Assembly: GCF_036607905.1 (NCBI RefSeq)
Contig: NZ_CP144555.1
Location: 2,914,001 to 2,978,000 of the forward strand
Origin: Streptomyces sp. SCSIO 75703
GTDB lineage: Bacteria; Actinomycetota; Actinomycetes; Streptomycetales; Streptomycetaceae
Direction of reading: 5' to 3'
DNA length: 64,000 bases
Shown here: positions 1 to 13,877 of the stretch, piece after piece
Numbering within the stretch: position 1 is the first letter of the stretch
Layout of the letters: the number at the start of each line of letters is the position of its first letter
Notes under the pieces: model-generated
The model's input: only the letters and a program-made list of their open reading frames with translations
Database searches by the model: none
What the model was told of the DNA's origin: nothing
Position numbers and translations under genes: made by a program

Positions 1-1225
<1,225 letters not shown>

Positions 1226-1479
1226 CGCTCGTCCCCCGCCCGTCCTGCCGCGTCCGCCCCGGGCCGTCCTGTCCCGGCCACGACTCCACGATAGGGGTCC
1301 GCGCGGACACCCCCCGACTTGTCCACAGCCCGCCGGTCCCGGGCGACGCCGGGCACACGCCCACTCGCCCACGCGTTCGCGCGGGACTGCCCCGGTCCCG
1401 GCGGACCGCCTGTCGCGCACCCGCGAGACCCCCTCCCGTGGGAGCGCCGGCGAGCGGCGCACCCGGGGCGTCCACGCCC

Positions 1480-1512
1480 GCCCGGCCGCCCCCTTCCGGA
1501 GGGCGGCCGGGC
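1480..1512 (-). terminator. Strong hairpin downstream of nuoN
   Basis: Perfect 12-base arms GCCCGGCCGCCC (1480-1491) and GGGCGGCCGGGC (1501-1512) with a 9-base loop, no U-tract, as is usual in Streptomyces. It lies about 175 bases after the nuoN stop and could back up the nearer hairpin. Confidence 0.55.
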
Positions 1513-1636
1513 CGCGGACGCGGGAAGGCGGGCGTGCGCCTCCCGGTGGACCCGGGCCCGACCGCCGCCGGGCGCGGGGCGACGGCACGCGGGCAGCACC
1601 CTCCCGGGGACGGCGCCGGCCCCCGGGAACGCCGTC

Positions 1637-1666
1637 GGCCCGGCGCCTCCGGGGAGGGGCCGGGCC
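1637..1666 (-). terminator. Hairpin just downstream of nuoN
   Basis: Arms GGCCCGGC (1637-1644) and GCCGGGCC (1659-1666) enclose a loop that can pair further; it lies 21 bases after the nuoN stop codon and is the likely end of the nuo operon. Confidence 0.5.
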
Positions 1667-1687
1667 GGCGGCGGACCGGAGGCGGTG

Positions 1688-3337
1688 TCAGCGGACGAAG
1701 ACGCCCGCCTGTCCCGCCAGGTCCAGGAAGTACTGCGGGGCCACGCCCAGGACCACCGTGACCACCACGCCGACCGCGATGGCCGTCATGGTCAGCGGCG
1801 ACGGCACGGCGACGGTCGGGCCCTCCGGCCGCGGCTCGCTGAAGAACATCAGGACGATCACGCGGATGTAGAAGAAGGCCGCGATCGCCGACGAGAGCAC
1901 ACCGATGACCACCAGCGGCACCGCGCCGCCCTGCGCCGCCGCCTTGAACACGGCGAACTTCCCCGCGAAGCCGGAGGTCAGCGGAATGCCGGCGAACGCC
2001 AGCAGGAAGACCGCGAAGACCCCCGCCACCAGCGGCGAGCGGCGGCCGAGCCCCGCCCACTTGGACAGGTGCGTGGCCTCGCCGCCCGCGTCGCGCACCA
2101 GGGTCACCACGGCGAAGGCGCCGATGGTGACGAAGGAGTACGTGGCCAGGTAGAAGAGGACCGACGAGACGCCCTCCGGGTTGGCCGCGATGACGCCCGC
2201 GAGGATGAAGCCCGCGTGCGCGATCGAGGAGTACGCCAGCAGCCGCTTGATGTCGGTCTGCGTGATCGCCACGATCGCGCCGGCCAGCATGGTGACGATG
2301 GCCACGCCCCACATCACCGGCCGCCAGTCCCAGCGCAGGCCCGGCAGGACGACGTAGAGCAGGCGCAGCAGCGCGCCGAAGGCCGCGACCTTGGTGGCCG
2401 CCGCCATGAAGCCGGTGACCGGCGTCGGGGCACCCTGGTACACGTCGGGGGTCCACATGTGGAACGGCACCGCGCCCACCTTGAAGAGCAGGCCCATGAC
2501 GATCAGGGCGCCGCCGACGAGCAGCAGCGCGTCGTTGGCCGTGGTGCCCGCGAGCGCCGGGGTGACGCTCGGCGCGGAGCCGTCGACGACCCGGGCGATG
2601 ACGCCGTACGACATGGAGCCCGCGTAGCCGTAGACCAGGGCGATGCCGAACAGGGTGAACGCCGAGGCGAAGGCGCCGAGCAGGAAGTACTTGACGGCGG
2701 CCTCCTGCGAGAGCAGCCGCTTGCGGCGGGCCAGCGCGCAGAGCAGGTACAGCGGGAGGGAGAGGACCTCCAGCGCCACGAAGAGCGTCAGCAGGTCGTT
2801 GGCGGCCGGGAAGACCAGCATGCCGACGACCGCGAACATCAGCAGCGGGAAGACCTCGGTGGTGGTGAACCCGGCCTTGACCGCCTTCTGCTCGTTCTCC
2901 GAGCCGGGTACGGCCGCGGCCTGCGCGGCGAAGGAGTCGACGCGGTTGCCGTGCGCCTCGGGGTCGAGGCGGCGTTCGGCGAAGGTGAACAGGCCGACCA
3001 GGGCCGCCAGCAGGATCGTGCCCTGGAGGAACAGGGCCGGTCCGTCGACGGCGAGGGCGCCCATCGCGGCGATGCCCGAGCGGGTCGTGGCGTAGCCGCT
3101 CGCCGCCAGGGCGACGATCGCGGCGAAGCCGGAGACCAGGGCGACCACGGCCGTGAAGAGCTGGGCGTGGTAGCGGTGCCGGCGCGGGACGAACGCCTCG
3201 ATCAGCACCCCGAGCACGGCCGCGCCGATGACGATCAGGATGGGCGAGAGCTGCCCGAATTCGATCTTCGGCGCTTCGATCTTCGCGATCGGATCGACCG
3301 CCGTTGTCCACAGGCTGTGGACGGCTGATGCGCTCAC
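1688..3337 (-). CDS. nuoN: NADH-quinone oxidoreductase subunit N
   Basis: Antiporter-like membrane subunit of respiratory complex I, one of three proton-channel subunits in the membrane arm. The 549-residue product is almost wholly hydrophobic, with about 14 membrane segments, and carries the family's loop near the middle with the conserved PFHMWTPDVYQGAPTP sequence and the following lysine (AATKVAAF), then TDIKRLLAYSSIAHAG, typical of the NuoL/M/N family. Last gene of the nuo operon; its ATG at 3337 overlaps the nuoM stop by four bases (ATGA), so translation is coupled. Hairpins follow the stop codon. Confidence 0.97.
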   Translation of the reverse strand: MSASAVHSLWTTAVDPIAKIEAPKIEFGQLSPILIVIGAAVLGVLIEAFVPRRHRYHAQLFTAVVALVSGFAAIVALAASGYATTRSGIAAMGALAVDGPALFLQGTILLAALVGLFTFAERRLDPEAHGNRVDSFAAQAAAVPGSENEQKAVKAGFTTTEVFPLLMFAVVGMLVFPAANDLLTLFVALEVLSLPLYLLCALARRKRLLSQEAAVKYFLLGAFASAFTLFGIALVYGYAGSMSYGVIARVVDGSAPSVTPALAGTTANDALLLVGGALIVMGLLFKVGAVPFHMWTPDVYQGAPTPVTGFMAAATKVAAFGALLRLLYVVLPGLRWDWRPVMWGVAIVTMLAGAIVAITQTDIKRLLAYSSIAHAGFILAGVIAANPEGVSSVLFYLATYSFVTIGAFAVVTLVRDAGGEATHLSKWAGLGRRSPLVAGVFAVFLLAFAGIPLTSGFAGKFAVFKAAAQGGAVPLVVIGVLSSAIAAFFYIRVIVLMFFSEPRPEGPTVAVPSPLTMTAIAVGVVVTVVLGVAPQYFLDLAGQAGVFVR

Positions 3338-4905
3338 TTGGCCGCCTCCACCTCGGGCCGGGGGTCCTGCTTGTGTACGTCGGACATGGTCTGCCGCACC
3401 GCCGGGTTGACGATGTCGGCCACCGGTTTGGGATAGACGCCGAGGAAGACCAGCAGCACCACCAGCGGGGCGACCACCGCCAGCTCACGCACCCGCAGGT
3501 CGGGCATGGCCGACACCTCGGGCCGCACCGGTCCCGTCATCGTCCGCTGGTACAGGACGAGGGTGTACAGGGCGGCGAGCACGATGCCGAGGGTGGCGAT
3601 GACGCCGATCACCGGATAGCGCGTGAACGTGCCGACCAGCACCAGGAACTCGCTGACGAACGGCGCGAGCCCCGGCAGGGACAGCGTCGCCAGCGAACCG
3701 ATCAGGAAGGTGCCGGCCAGCACCGGGGCGACCTTCTGCACCCCGCCGTAGTCGGCGATGAGCCGGGAGCCGCGCCGGGAGATGAGGAAGCCCGCCACCA
3801 GCAGCAGCGCGGCGGTCGAGATGCCGTGGTTGACCATGTACAGCGTCGCCCCGGACTGACCCTGGCTCGTCATGGCGAAGATGCCCATGATGATGAAGCC
3901 GAAGTGCGAGATCGACGCGTACGCGATCAGCCGCTTGATGTCGCGCTGGCCGACGGCGAGCAGCGCGCCGTAGATCACGCTGATCACCGCGAGGACCAGG
4001 ACGACCGGCGTCGCCCACTTGCTCGCCTCGGGGAAGAGCTGGAGGCAGAAGCGGAGCATGGCGAAGGTGCCGACCTTGTCGACGACCGCCGTGATCATCA
4101 CCGCGACCGGCGCGGTCGACTCCCCCATGGCGTTGGGCAGCCAGGTGTGCAGCGGCCACAGCGGCGCCTTCACCGCGAAGGCGAAGAAGAAGCCGAGGAA
4201 GAGCCAGCGCTCGGTGGAGGCCGCCATCGTGAGCGAGCCGTCGGCCCGCGCGGCGGCGATCTCGGTGAGCGAGAAGTTGCCGGCGACCACGTAGAGGCCG
4301 ATCACCGCGGCCAGCATGATCAGCCCGCCGGCCAGGTTGTAGAGGAGGAACTTCACCGCGGCGTAGGACCGCTGGGTCCGGGCCGTCTCCTCGCCGTGCT
4401 CGTGCGCCCGGTCCCCGAAGCCGCCGATCAGGAAGTACAGCGGGATCAGCATGGCTTCGAAGAAGATGTAGAAGAGGAAGACGTCGGTGGCCTCGAAGGA
4501 GAGGATCACCATCGCCTCGACGGCCAGGATCAGGGCGAAGTAGCCCTGGGTCGGCCGCCACCGGCGGCTGCCGGTCTCCTCGGGGTCGGCGTCGTGCCAG
4601 CCCGCCAGCATGATGAACGGGATCAGCAGCGCGGTCAGCGCGATCAGCGCCACCGCGATGCCGTCCACGCCCAGGTCGTAGCGGACGCCGAAGTCGGCGA
4701 TCCAGGAGTGGGACTCGGTGAGCTGGTACCGGTCGCCGCCCGGGTCGAAGCGGACCAGGATCGCGACCGCCAGCCCGAACGTGGCGAGCGAGAACAGCAG
4801 CGCCAGCCACTTGGCGGCGGTGCGTTTCGCGGCCGGTACGGCGGCGGTGGCGATCGCCCCGACGGCCGGGAGGGCCGCCGTCGCTGTCAGCAGGGGAAAG
4901 GACAT
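3334..4905 (-). CDS. nuoM: NADH-quinone oxidoreductase subunit M
   Basis: Second antiporter-like proton-pumping subunit of complex I. The 523-residue product has about 14 membrane helices and the family sequence PLWPLHTWLPNAMGESTAP with the key Glu/Lys-bearing helices around it, then RDIKRLIAYASISHFGF. It lies five bases downstream of the nuoL stop and overlaps nuoN by four bases. Length is normal for the family. Confidence 0.97.
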   Translation of the reverse strand: MSFPLLTATAALPAVGAIATAAVPAAKRTAAKWLALLFSLATFGLAVAILVRFDPGGDRYQLTESHSWIADFGVRYDLGVDGIAVALIALTALLIPFIMLAGWHDADPEETGSRRWRPTQGYFALILAVEAMVILSFEATDVFLFYIFFEAMLIPLYFLIGGFGDRAHEHGEETARTQRSYAAVKFLLYNLAGGLIMLAAVIGLYVVAGNFSLTEIAAARADGSLTMAASTERWLFLGFFFAFAVKAPLWPLHTWLPNAMGESTAPVAVMITAVVDKVGTFAMLRFCLQLFPEASKWATPVVLVLAVISVIYGALLAVGQRDIKRLIAYASISHFGFIIMGIFAMTSQGQSGATLYMVNHGISTAALLLVAGFLISRRGSRLIADYGGVQKVAPVLAGTFLIGSLATLSLPGLAPFVSEFLVLVGTFTRYPVIGVIATLGIVLAALYTLVLYQRTMTGPVRPEVSAMPDLRVRELAVVAPLVVLLVFLGVYPKPVADIVNPAVRQTMSDVHKQDPRPEVEAAK

Positions 4906-4910
4906 CGGTA

Positions 4911-6875
4911 TCAGACCGCCCTCATCAGCAGGGTCGCGGCGACCAGGACCGCCGCACCGCCGAACATCGAGACCGCGTACGAGCGCGCGAAGCCGTTCTG
5001 CAGCTTGCGCATCCGCCCGGACAGGCCGCCGAACGAGGCCGCCGTGCCGTTGACGACCCCGTCGACCAGCGTGTGGTCGACGTAGACCAGCGAGCGGGTC
5101 AGGTGCTCACCGCCGCGCACCAGCACGACGTGGTTGAAATCGTCCTGGTACAGGTCGCGCCGGGCGGCCCGGGTGAGCAGCGAGCCGCGCGGGGCGACGG
5201 CCGGGACCGGACGGCGCCCGTACTGGGCCCAGGCGACCGCGACACCGGCGATCATCACGGCCACCGTGGCCGCCGTGACCGTCAGGGCGCTGAGCGGCGC
5301 GTTGCCGTGGGAGTGCCCGGTGACGGGCTCCAGCCAGTGCAGGAAGCGGTCGCCGATGCTGAAGAAGGCACCGCCCGCCACCGATCCGACGGCCAGCACG
5401 ATCATCGGGATCGTCATGATCCGCGGCGACTCGTGCGGCTGCGGCTCGGCGCCGGTCCGCGCGGCCGGCTCCACGTCCGGCGAGTCCGGGGACGGCGCCG
5501 GCGCGTTGCGCCAGCGTTCCTCGCCGAAGAAGGTCATCAGCATCACGCGCGTCATGTAGTACGCGGTCAGGGCCGCGCCGAGCAGGGCGCAGGCGCCGAG
5601 GATCCAGCCCTCGGTGCCGCCCTTGGCGAACGCCGCCTCGATGATCTTGTCCTTGGAGAAGAAGCCGGACAGGCCCGGGAAGCCGATGATGGCGAGGTAG
5701 CCGAGGCCGAAGGTGACGAAGGTGACCGGCATGTACTTCCTGAGGCCGCCGTAGCGGCGCATGTCGACCTCGTCGTTCATGCCGTGCATGACGGAGCCGG
5801 CGCCGAGGAAGAGCCCGGCCTTGAAGAAGCCGTGCGTCACCAGGTGCATGATGGCGAAGACGTAGCCGATGGGGCCGAGGCCCGCGGCGAGCACCATGTA
5901 GCCGATCTGCGACATGGTCGAGCCGGCCAGCGCCTTCTTGATGTCGTCCTTCGCGCAACCGACGATCGCACCGAAGAGCAGCGTGACCGCGCCGACGACG
6001 GTGACGACGACCTGGGCGTCCGGGGCGCCGTTGAAGATCGCGCCGGAGCGGACGATCAGGTAGACGCCCGCGGTGACCATCGTCGCGGCGTGGATCAGGG
6101 CCGAGACCGGGGTCGGGCCCTCCATCGCGTCCCCGAGCCAGGACTGGAGCGGCACCTGCGCCGACTTGCCGCAGGCGGCGAGGAGCAGCATCAGCGCGAT
6201 CGCGGTGAGCTTGCCCTCCCCGGCGCCGCCGGCCAGGCCGGCCTGGCCGCCCTCGCCGAGCACCGGCCCGAAGGCGAACGTGCCGAACCACAGGAACATC
6301 AGCATGATCGCGATCGCCAGGCCGACGTCGCCGACCCGGTTGACCAGGAACGCCTTCTTCGCCGCGGTGGCCGCGCTGGGCTTGTGCTGCCAGAAGCCGA
6401 TCAGCAGGTAGGAGGCGAGGCCGACGCCCTCCCAGCCCAGGTACAGCAGCAGGTAGTTGTCGGCGAGGACCAGGATCAGCATCGCCGCCAGGAAGAGGTT
6501 CAGGTAGCCGAAGAAGCGGCGGCGCCGCTCGTCGTGCTCCATGTACCCCACCGAGTACAGGTGGATGAGCGAGCCGACGCCGGTGATCAGCAGCACGAAC
6601 GTCATCGACAACTGGTCGAGCCGGAAGGCCACGTCGGCCTGGAACCCCTCCACCGGGACCCAGGTGAACAGGTGCTGCGTCAGGGTGCGGTCGGCGGCGG
6701 CGCTGCCGAGCAGGTCGGAGAAGAGGACCAGCCCGATCAGGAAGGACAGTCCGGCCAGCGCCGTGCCGACCCAGTGGCCGACGGCGTCCAGCCGGCGGCC
6801 CCCGCACAGCAGGACCACCGCTCCGAGCAAGGGCGCCGCCACCAGCAGCGCGATCAGATTCTCTGCGTTACTCAC
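4911..6875 (-). CDS. nuoL: NADH-quinone oxidoreductase subunit L
   Basis: Distal antiporter-like subunit of complex I, whose long C-terminal lateral helix clamps the membrane arm. The 654-residue product has an N-terminal NuoL-type extension, the loop with [18 protein letters not shown], the [21 protein letters not shown] core segment, and [19 protein letters not shown]; the C-terminal third contains the long amphipathic region and a final membrane anchor. A 15-base gap separates it from nuoK and five bases from nuoM. Confidence 0.97.
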   Translation of the reverse strand: MSNAENLIALLVAAPLLGAVVLLCGGRRLDAVGHWVGTALAGLSFLIGLVLFSDLLGSAAADRTLTQHLFTWVPVEGFQADVAFRLDQLSMTFVLLITGVGSLIHLYSVGYMEHDERRRRFFGYLNLFLAAMLILVLADNYLLLYLGWEGVGLASYLLIGFWQHKPSAATAAKKAFLVNRVGDVGLAIAIMLMFLWFGTFAFGPVLGEGGQAGLAGGAGEGKLTAIALMLLLAACGKSAQVPLQSWLGDAMEGPTPVSALIHAATMVTAGVYLIVRSGAIFNGAPDAQVVVTVVGAVTLLFGAIVGCAKDDIKKALAGSTMSQIGYMVLAAGLGPIGYVFAIMHLVTHGFFKAGLFLGAGSVMHGMNDEVDMRRYGGLRKYMPVTFVTFGLGYLAIIGFPGLSGFFSKDKIIEAAFAKGGTEGWILGACALLGAALTAYYMTRVMLMTFFGEERWRNAPAPSPDSPDVEPAARTGAEPQPHESPRIMTIPMIVLAVGSVAGGAFFSIGDRFLHWLEPVTGHSHGNAPLSALTVTAATVAVMIAGVAVAWAQYGRRPVPAVAPRGSLLTRAARRDLYQDDFNHVVLVRGGEHLTRSLVYVDHTLVDGVVNGTAASFGGLSGRMRKLQNGFARSYAVSMFGGAAVLVAATLLMRAV

Positions 6876-6890
6876 GGTTCTACCGACCCC

Positions 6891-7190
6891 TCACAGCTTC
6901 ATCAGGCTGGCGTCGTCGACCGAGGCCGAGTGGCGGGAACGGAACAGGGACACGATGATCGCGAGCCCCACCACGACCTCCGCGGCGGCGACCACCATCG
7001 TGAAGAAGGCGATGATCTGGCCGTCGAGGTTGCCGTGCAGCCGGGAGAAGGCGACGAAGGCGAGGTTGCAGGCGTTGAGCATCAGCTCCACGCACATGAA
7101 GACCACGATCGCGTTGCGCCGGACCAGGACGCCGGTGGCGCCGATCGTGAACAACAGCGCCGCCAGGTAGAGGTAGTTGACCGGGTTCAC
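6891..7190 (-). CDS. nuoK: NADH-quinone oxidoreductase subunit K
   Basis: Small membrane subunit of complex I (99 residues, three membrane helices) corresponding to mitochondrial ND4L. The start is the GTG at 7190, which overlaps the nuoJ TGA (GTGA); the protein then begins [14 protein letters not shown] as in other actinobacterial NuoK. The conserved acidic residues in helices 2 and 3 ([15 protein letters not shown] and [11 protein letters not shown]) needed for proton transfer are present. Confidence 0.95.
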   Translation of the reverse strand: MNPVNYLYLAALLFTIGATGVLVRRNAIVVFMCVELMLNACNLAFVAFSRLHGNLDGQIIAFFTMVVAAAEVVVGLAIIVSLFRSRHSASVDDASLMKL

Positions 7191-8026
7191 TTCGACGCCT
7201 CCTCGGACCCCTTGAAGGTGGCCGGACCGATCTCCCTGCGCTCCAGCCGCTCCTCGGAGCGCTGTTCCAGGGCCTTGAGGTCGTTGAGCGCCTCCATGGA
7301 CACGTCCCGGATCTGGCCGCGCTCGCGCAGCGTCTTGCTCACCGTCAGCTCGGACGGGGTGCCGTCGGGCAGCAGGCCCGCGATGTCGACCGCGTTGTGC
7401 CGGGCGTAGACGCCGGGGGCGGGCAGCGGCGGCAGGTACCTGCCCTCGCGCAGCCGCTGCTCGGACAGTTCGCGCTGGGTCCGGGCCCGCTCCGTGCGCT
7501 CCCGGTGGGTGAGCACCATGGCACCGACGGCCGCCGTGATGAGCAGCGCGCCGGTCAGCTCGAAGGCGAAGACGTAGCGGGTGAAGACGAGGGCGGCGAT
7601 GCCCTCCACGTTGCCGTGGGCGTTGGCCACGGCGAGCCCGTCGAACTGCGTGATCGAGGCGTTGCCGATGCCGCCGACGAGCAGGACGCCGAAGCCCGCC
7701 CCGCAGAGCAGGGCCAGCCAGCGCTGGCCCCGGATGGTCTCCTTCAGGGAGTCCGCCGCGGTGACGCCGACCAGCATCACCACGAACAGGAAGAGCATCA
7801 TGACAGCGCCGGTGTAGACGACGATCTGCACGATGCCCAGGAAGTAGGCGCCGTTGGCGAGGTAGAACACCGCCAGGATGATCATGGTCGCGGCGAGGCA
7901 CAGCGCGCTGTGCACCGCCCGCCGCATGAAGACGGTGCACAGGGCGCCGATCACCGCGACGGTGCCCAGGATCCAGAACTGCACGGCCTCCCCGGTGGAG
8001 GTCGTGTAGGCGGCGAGCGCGGTCAT
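7187..8026 (-). CDS. nuoJ: NADH-quinone oxidoreductase subunit J
   Basis: Membrane subunit of complex I matching ND6. ATG at 8026 overlaps the nuoI stop by four bases. The first ~165 residues form five membrane helices with the conserved [20 protein letters not shown] segment. After them comes a hydrophilic tail of about 110 residues (Arg/Glu-rich, then [18 protein letters not shown]), so at 279 residues the protein is clearly longer than the ~184-residue E. coli subunit. From memory such tails are usual in actinobacteria; their role is not known to me. Confidence 0.95.
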   Translation of the reverse strand: MTALAAYTTSTGEAVQFWILGTVAVIGALCTVFMRRAVHSALCLAATMIILAVFYLANGAYFLGIVQIVVYTGAVMMLFLFVVMLVGVTAADSLKETIRGQRWLALLCGAGFGVLLVGGIGNASITQFDGLAVANAHGNVEGIAALVFTRYVFAFELTGALLITAAVGAMVLTHRERTERARTQRELSEQRLREGRYLPPLPAPGVYARHNAVDIAGLLPDGTPSELTVSKTLRERGQIRDVSMEALNDLKALEQRSEERLERREIGPATFKGSEEASK

Positions 8027-8664
8027 GGGCGGATCACCTTCTCCGAGGCCGGTTCCTCTTCGCCGAAGGTGGACTCGCCCTCCTGCGGCACCTCGCCCCG
8101 GGAGTGGGCGACCTGCTGCTCGGTGCCGGGCGCCGCCTCCGTCACCAGACCCCGGTAGTAGTCCTGCTCGTCGGTGCCCGGGTAGATGGCGTGCGGCGTG
8201 TCCACCATGCCCTCCTCCAGCCCGGCGAGCAGTTGCTCCTTGGTGTAGATGAGGTCGGCGCGGCTGGAGTCGGCCAGTTCGAACTCGTTGGTCATCGTCA
8301 GCGCCCGGGTCGGGCACGCCTCGATGCACAGCCCGCACAGGATGCAGCGGGCGTAGTTGATCTGGTAGACGCGGCCGTAGCGCTCGCCCGGCGAGTAGCG
8401 TTCCTCGTCGGTGTTGTCGGCGCCCTCCACGTAGATCGCGTCGGCCGGGCAGGCCCACGCGCACAGTTCGCAGCCGACGCACTTCTCCAGGCCGTCCGGA
8501 TGGCGGTTGAGCTGGTGCCGCCCGTGGAAGCGCGGAGCGGTGGTCTTGCGCTGCTCCGGGTACTGCTCGGTGAGCCGCTTCTTGAACATGGCCTTGAAGG
8601 TCACGCCGAAGCCGGCCACGGGGTTCAGGAAACCGGGTGCGGTCTCCTTGGGTTCCTCAGCCAT
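8023..8664 (-). CDS. nuoI: NADH-quinone oxidoreductase subunit I (2 x [4Fe-4S])
   Basis: Ferredoxin-like subunit carrying clusters N6a and N6b at the join of the peripheral and membrane arms. Two CxxCxxCxxxCP motifs are present: [12 protein letters not shown] and [12 protein letters not shown]. The start at 8664 ([11 protein letters not shown]) is chosen because a strong GGAAAGGAGG ribosome site lies just before it; an upstream ATG at 8709 has no such site and lies inside nuoH. The start overlaps the nuoH end by eight bases. A ~60-residue acidic tail follows the second cluster motif. Confidence 0.96.
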   Translation of the reverse strand: MAEEPKETAPGFLNPVAGFGVTFKAMFKKRLTEQYPEQRKTTAPRFHGRHQLNRHPDGLEKCVGCELCAWACPADAIYVEGADNTDEERYSPGERYGRVYQINYARCILCGLCIEACPTRALTMTNEFELADSSRADLIYTKEQLLAGLEEGMVDTPHAIYPGTDEQDYYRGLVTEAAPGTEQQVAHSRGEVPQEGESTFGEEEPASEKVIRP

Positions 8665-10033
8665 CGGACGCCTCCTTTCCCTCCGTGGGTCCGCCCAGAG
8701 GTCCATCACCCTGGGTGTCGGGTCCGCCGCTGGCGATCAGCTCCCGCTCCCGGCCCGGCCGGCGCCGCGGCACGGGCGGCAACTGCTGGCCGGGCAGCGG
8801 CGGTACGGGGAAGCCGCCGGCCATCGGGTCGAAGGCGGGCGGTTCCTCGGCGGGCGGGGCGGAGCGTCCCGCCCGGTCGCGGTACAGGTCGACGACGAAG
8901 GAGACGAGCAGCAGGACCAGGACGCCGCCGGCGATGTAGAGGGCGATGTCCGCGAAGCCGTAGTTCTCGTTCTTCAGGGCGCGCACGGTGGCCACGAGCA
9001 TCAGCCACACCAGCGCGACCGGGATGAGGACCTTCCAGCCGAGCTTCATGAGCTGGTCGTAGCGGACCCGGGGCAGGGTGCCGCGCAGCCAGATGAAGAA
9101 GAACAGCAGCAACTGCACCTTGAGGACGAACCAGAGCATCGGCCACCAGCCGTGGTTCGCGCCCTCCCAGAAGGTGCTGACCGGCCAGGGCGCCCGCCAG
9201 CCGCCCAGGAAGAGCGTGACCGCGACCGCCGAGACCGTCACCATGTTCACGTACTCGGCGAGCATGAACATCGCGAACTTGATCGACGAGTACTCGGTGT
9301 TGAAGCCGCCCACGAGGTCGCCCTCGGACTCCGGCATGTCGAAGGGGGCCCGGTTGGTCTCGCCGACCATCGTGATGATGTACAGCACGAAGGAGACCGG
9401 CAGCAGCAGCACGTACCAGCGGTCGGTCTGCTGAGCGACGATCTCCGAGGTCGACATCGACCCGGAGTAGAGGAACACCGAGGCGAACGCGGCACCCATC
9501 GCGATCTCGTACGAGATCATCTGCGCGCAGGAGCGCAACCCGCCGAGCAGCGGGTACGTGGAGCCGGAGCTCCAGCCGGCGAGCACGATGCCGTAGATGC
9601 CGATGGAGGCGACCGCCAGGATGTAGAGCATGGCGATCGGCAGGTCGGTGAGCTGCATCGCGGTGCGCTGACCGAAGATGGACACCTCGTTGCCGGGCGG
9701 CCCGAAGGGGATCACCGCGATCGCCATGAAGGCCGGCACGGCCGCGACGATCGGCGCGAGGATGTACACCACCTTGTCGGCGCGCTTGACGACGACGTCT
9801 TCCTTGAGCATCAGCTTCACGCCGTCGGCCAGCGACTGGAGCATGCCCCAGGGGCCGTTCCGGTTCGGGCCGATGCGGAGCTGCATCCAGGCGACGACCT
9901 TGCGCTCCCACACGATGGAGAAGAGCACGGTCACCATCAGGAAGGCGAAGCAGAAGACCGCCTTGACGGCCACCAGCCACCACGGGTCGGTGCCGAACAT
10001 GGAGAGGTCTTCAGCGGCGAGGTACGGGCTCAT
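8657..10033 (-). CDS. nuoH: NADH-quinone oxidoreductase subunit H
   Basis: Membrane subunit next to the quinone site of complex I, with eight or more membrane helices. Diagnostic stretches include [19 protein letters not shown] near the N-terminus and the acidic loop [20 protein letters not shown] that lines the quinone channel. It starts with ATG at 10033, overlapping the nuoG stop (ATGA). The C-terminal ~60 residues are hydrophilic and Pro-rich, which makes it (458 residues) longer than the E. coli subunit (325). Confidence 0.96.
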   Translation of the reverse strand: MSPYLAAEDLSMFGTDPWWLVAVKAVFCFAFLMVTVLFSIVWERKVVAWMQLRIGPNRNGPWGMLQSLADGVKLMLKEDVVVKRADKVVYILAPIVAAVPAFMAIAVIPFGPPGNEVSIFGQRTAMQLTDLPIAMLYILAVASIGIYGIVLAGWSSGSTYPLLGGLRSCAQMISYEIAMGAAFASVFLYSGSMSTSEIVAQQTDRWYVLLLPVSFVLYIITMVGETNRAPFDMPESEGDLVGGFNTEYSSIKFAMFMLAEYVNMVTVSAVAVTLFLGGWRAPWPVSTFWEGANHGWWPMLWFVLKVQLLLFFFIWLRGTLPRVRYDQLMKLGWKVLIPVALVWLMLVATVRALKNENYGFADIALYIAGGVLVLLLVSFVVDLYRDRAGRSAPPAEEPPAFDPMAGGFPVPPLPGQQLPPVPRRRPGRERELIASGGPDTQGDGPLGGPTEGKEASDG

Positions 10034-12530
10034 CCCTCCACCTCCTTGGGGGCCTCACCGGCGAGCGTGGCCGGGCCGATGCGGACGAGGGAGCCGGGCA
10101 GCGCCCCGGCGTCGGAGGCGACGCCGGCGCCGGCCGAGTTCAGCGGGAGCCACACCACCCGGTCGGGCATGTCGGTGACGCTGAGCGGGAGTGCGACGGT
10201 CCCGGCGGGACCGGTGACGGCCAGCCGGTCGCCGTCCTTGACGCCGGCCTCGGCGGCCGTGGCGGACGACACCCGGGCGAGGGCGGCGTGCCGGGTGCCG
10301 GCCAGCGCCTCGTCGCCCTGCTGGAGCAGGCCCAGGTCGAGCAGGAGCCGGTGCCCGGCGAGCACCGCCTCCCCGGCGGCCGGGCGCGGCAGCGCGCCCG
10401 CCGTGTGCCGGGCCCCCTCGGGGCGCGCGCCGTCCCAGGGGCCGAGCCGGTCGATCTCCGCGCGGGTGGTGGCGAGGTCGGGCAGGCCGAGGTGGACGTC
10501 CATGGCGTCGGCCAGCATCTGGAGCACCCGGCCGTCGGTCGGGGCCAGGCGCCGGGTCATCTGCTCGGGCTTGAGCGCGGCCTCGAAGGAGCGGACCCGG
10601 CCCTCCCAGTTGAGGAAGGTGCCCGCCTTCTCGGCGACCGCGGCGACCGGCAGGACCACGTCGGCCCGGTCGGTGACCTCGCCGGGCCGCAGCTCCAGCG
10701 AGACCAGGAAGCCGACCTCGTCGAGCGCCTCGCGGGCGCGCGCCGGATCGGGCAGGTCCGCGACCTCCACGCCCGCCACCAGCAGCGCCTGCAACTCGCC
10801 CGCGGCGGCGGCCTCGACGATCTGGCCGGTGTCGCGGCCGTGGCGGTGCGGCAGTTCGGCCAGGCCCCAGGCGGCGGCGACCTCCTGCCTCGCCCGCGGG
10901 TCGGTGGCCGGGCGGCCGCCCGGCAGCAGCCCCGGCAGCGCGCCCGTCTCGACGGCGCCGCGCTCGCCGGCCCGGCGCGGGATCCACACCAGCCGGGCGC
11001 CGGTCGCCGTCGCGGTGCGCACGGCGGCGGTGAGCCCGCCGGCCACGCCGGCCAGCCGCTCGCCGACGACGATCACCGCGCCCTCGGCGCGCAGGGCCTC
11101 GGCGGCCCGGCCGCCGTCCTCCTCCAGGCCGACCCCGCCGGCCAGCGCGTCCAGCCACTCGGTCTCGGTGCCGGGCGCGGCGGGGAGCAGGGTGCCGCCG
11201 GCCTTGGTGAGGCCGCGGGTGGCGTGGGTGGCCAGGGCGTACACCTGCTGGCCGTGCCGGCGCCACGCCTTGCGCAGCCGCAGGAAGACGCCGGGCGCCT
11301 CCTCCTCCGCCTCGAAACCGACCAGGAGCACGGCCGGCGCCTGCTCCAGGGCGGTGTGGGTGACGCCGCCGCCGTCCAGGTCCCGGCCGTGTCCGGCGAC
11401 GTGGGCGGCGAGGAAGTCGGCCTCCTCGGCGCTGTGCGGGCGGGCCCGGAAGTCGACGTCGTTGGTGTCGAGCGCCACCCGCGCGAACTTGCTGTAGGCG
11501 TAGGCGTCCTCGACGGTGAGCCGGCCGCCGGCCAGGACGCCGGTGCGTCCCCGGGAGGCCAGCAGGCCCTGCGCGGCGATCCGCAGCGCGTCCGGCCAGG
11601 AGGCGGCCTCCAGTTCGCCCTCGGCGTTGCGCACCAGCGGTGTGGTGAGCCGGTCGCGCTGCTGCGCGTACCGGAAGCCGAAGCGGCCCTTGTCGCAGAG
11701 CCACTCCTCGTTGACCTCGGGATCGTCGGCGGCGAGCCGCCGCATGACCCGGCCGCGCCGGTGGTCGGTGCGGGTGGCGCAGCCGCCCGAGCAGTGCTCG
11801 CACACGGACGGCGAGGAGATGAGGTCGAAGGGGCGGGAGCGGAACCGGTAGGCGGCGGAGGTGAGCGCGCCGACCGGGCAGATCTGGATGGTGTTGCCGG
11901 AGAAGTACGACTCGAACGGGTCGCCCTCGCCGGTGCCGACCTGCTGGAGCGCGCCGCGTTCCAGCAGCTCGATCATCGGGTCGCCGGCGACCTGGTTGGA
12001 GAACCGGGTGCAGCGGGCGCACAGCACGCACCGCTCGCGGTCCAGCAGCACCTGCGTGGAGATCGGCACGGGCTTGGCGAAGGTCCGCTTGCGGCCGTCG
12101 AAGCGCGAGTCGGCCTGGCCGTGCGACATGGCCTGGTTCTGCAGCGGGCACTCGCCGCCCTTGTCGCAGACAGGGCAGTCCAGCGGGTGGTTGATGAGCA
12201 GCAGCTCCATCACACCCTTCTGGGCCTTCTCCGCGACCTGCGAGGTGAGCTGCGTCTTCACCACCATCCCGTCGGTGCAGGTGATGGTGCAGGAGGCCAT
12301 CGGCTTGCGCTGGCCCTCCACCTCGACGATGCACTGGCGGCAGGCGCCGACCGGGTCGAGGAGGGGGTGGTCGCAAAAGCGCGGGATCTCGATGCCGAGC
12401 TGCTCGGCGGCCCGGATCACGAGGGTGCCCTTGGGCACGCTGATCTCGATGCCGTCGATGGTCAGCGTGACCAGGTCCTCGGGCGGGAGGGCCGCCTGCC
12501 CCCCACCGGAGGCGGCGTTGGTGGTCACGG

Positions 12531-12534
<4 letters not shown>
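10030..12534 (-). CDS. nuoG: NADH-quinone oxidoreductase subunit G
   Basis: Large iron-sulphur subunit of the peripheral arm (834 residues). N-terminal ferredoxin-like [2Fe-2S] domain with [15 protein letters not shown] (residues ~45-59), then the His/Cys-ligated cluster region ending [14 protein letters not shown], the [10 protein letters not shown] ... CPVGAL clusters, and [12 protein letters not shown] ... LCDKGRF in the molybdopterin-oxidoreductase-like part. The C-terminal half is Ala-rich and diverged, as is usual in actinobacteria. ATG at 12534 overlaps the nuoF stop. Confidence 0.96.

Positions 12535-13876
<1,342 letters not shown>

Positions 13877-13877
<1 letters not shown>

Larger units (their letters stand above)
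1226..1687. other. Intergenic region between recQ start and nuoN end
   Basis: About 460 bases without a convincing gene; open frames here have atypical Arg/Pro/Gly-rich translations. It holds two hairpins that can end the nuo transcript (1637-1666 and 1480-1512) and, close to 1225, whatever promoter drives recQ. No clear -35/-10 pair was recognised. Confidence 0.6.

Noticed and set aside
1319..3328. Long open frame on the plus strand opposite nuoN, and similar long frames opposite nuoM, nuoL, ccsB and others
   Set aside because: Antisense frames stay open in GC-rich DNA; their translations are His/Arg/Asp/Gln-rich, match no family, and mirror real genes codon for codon.
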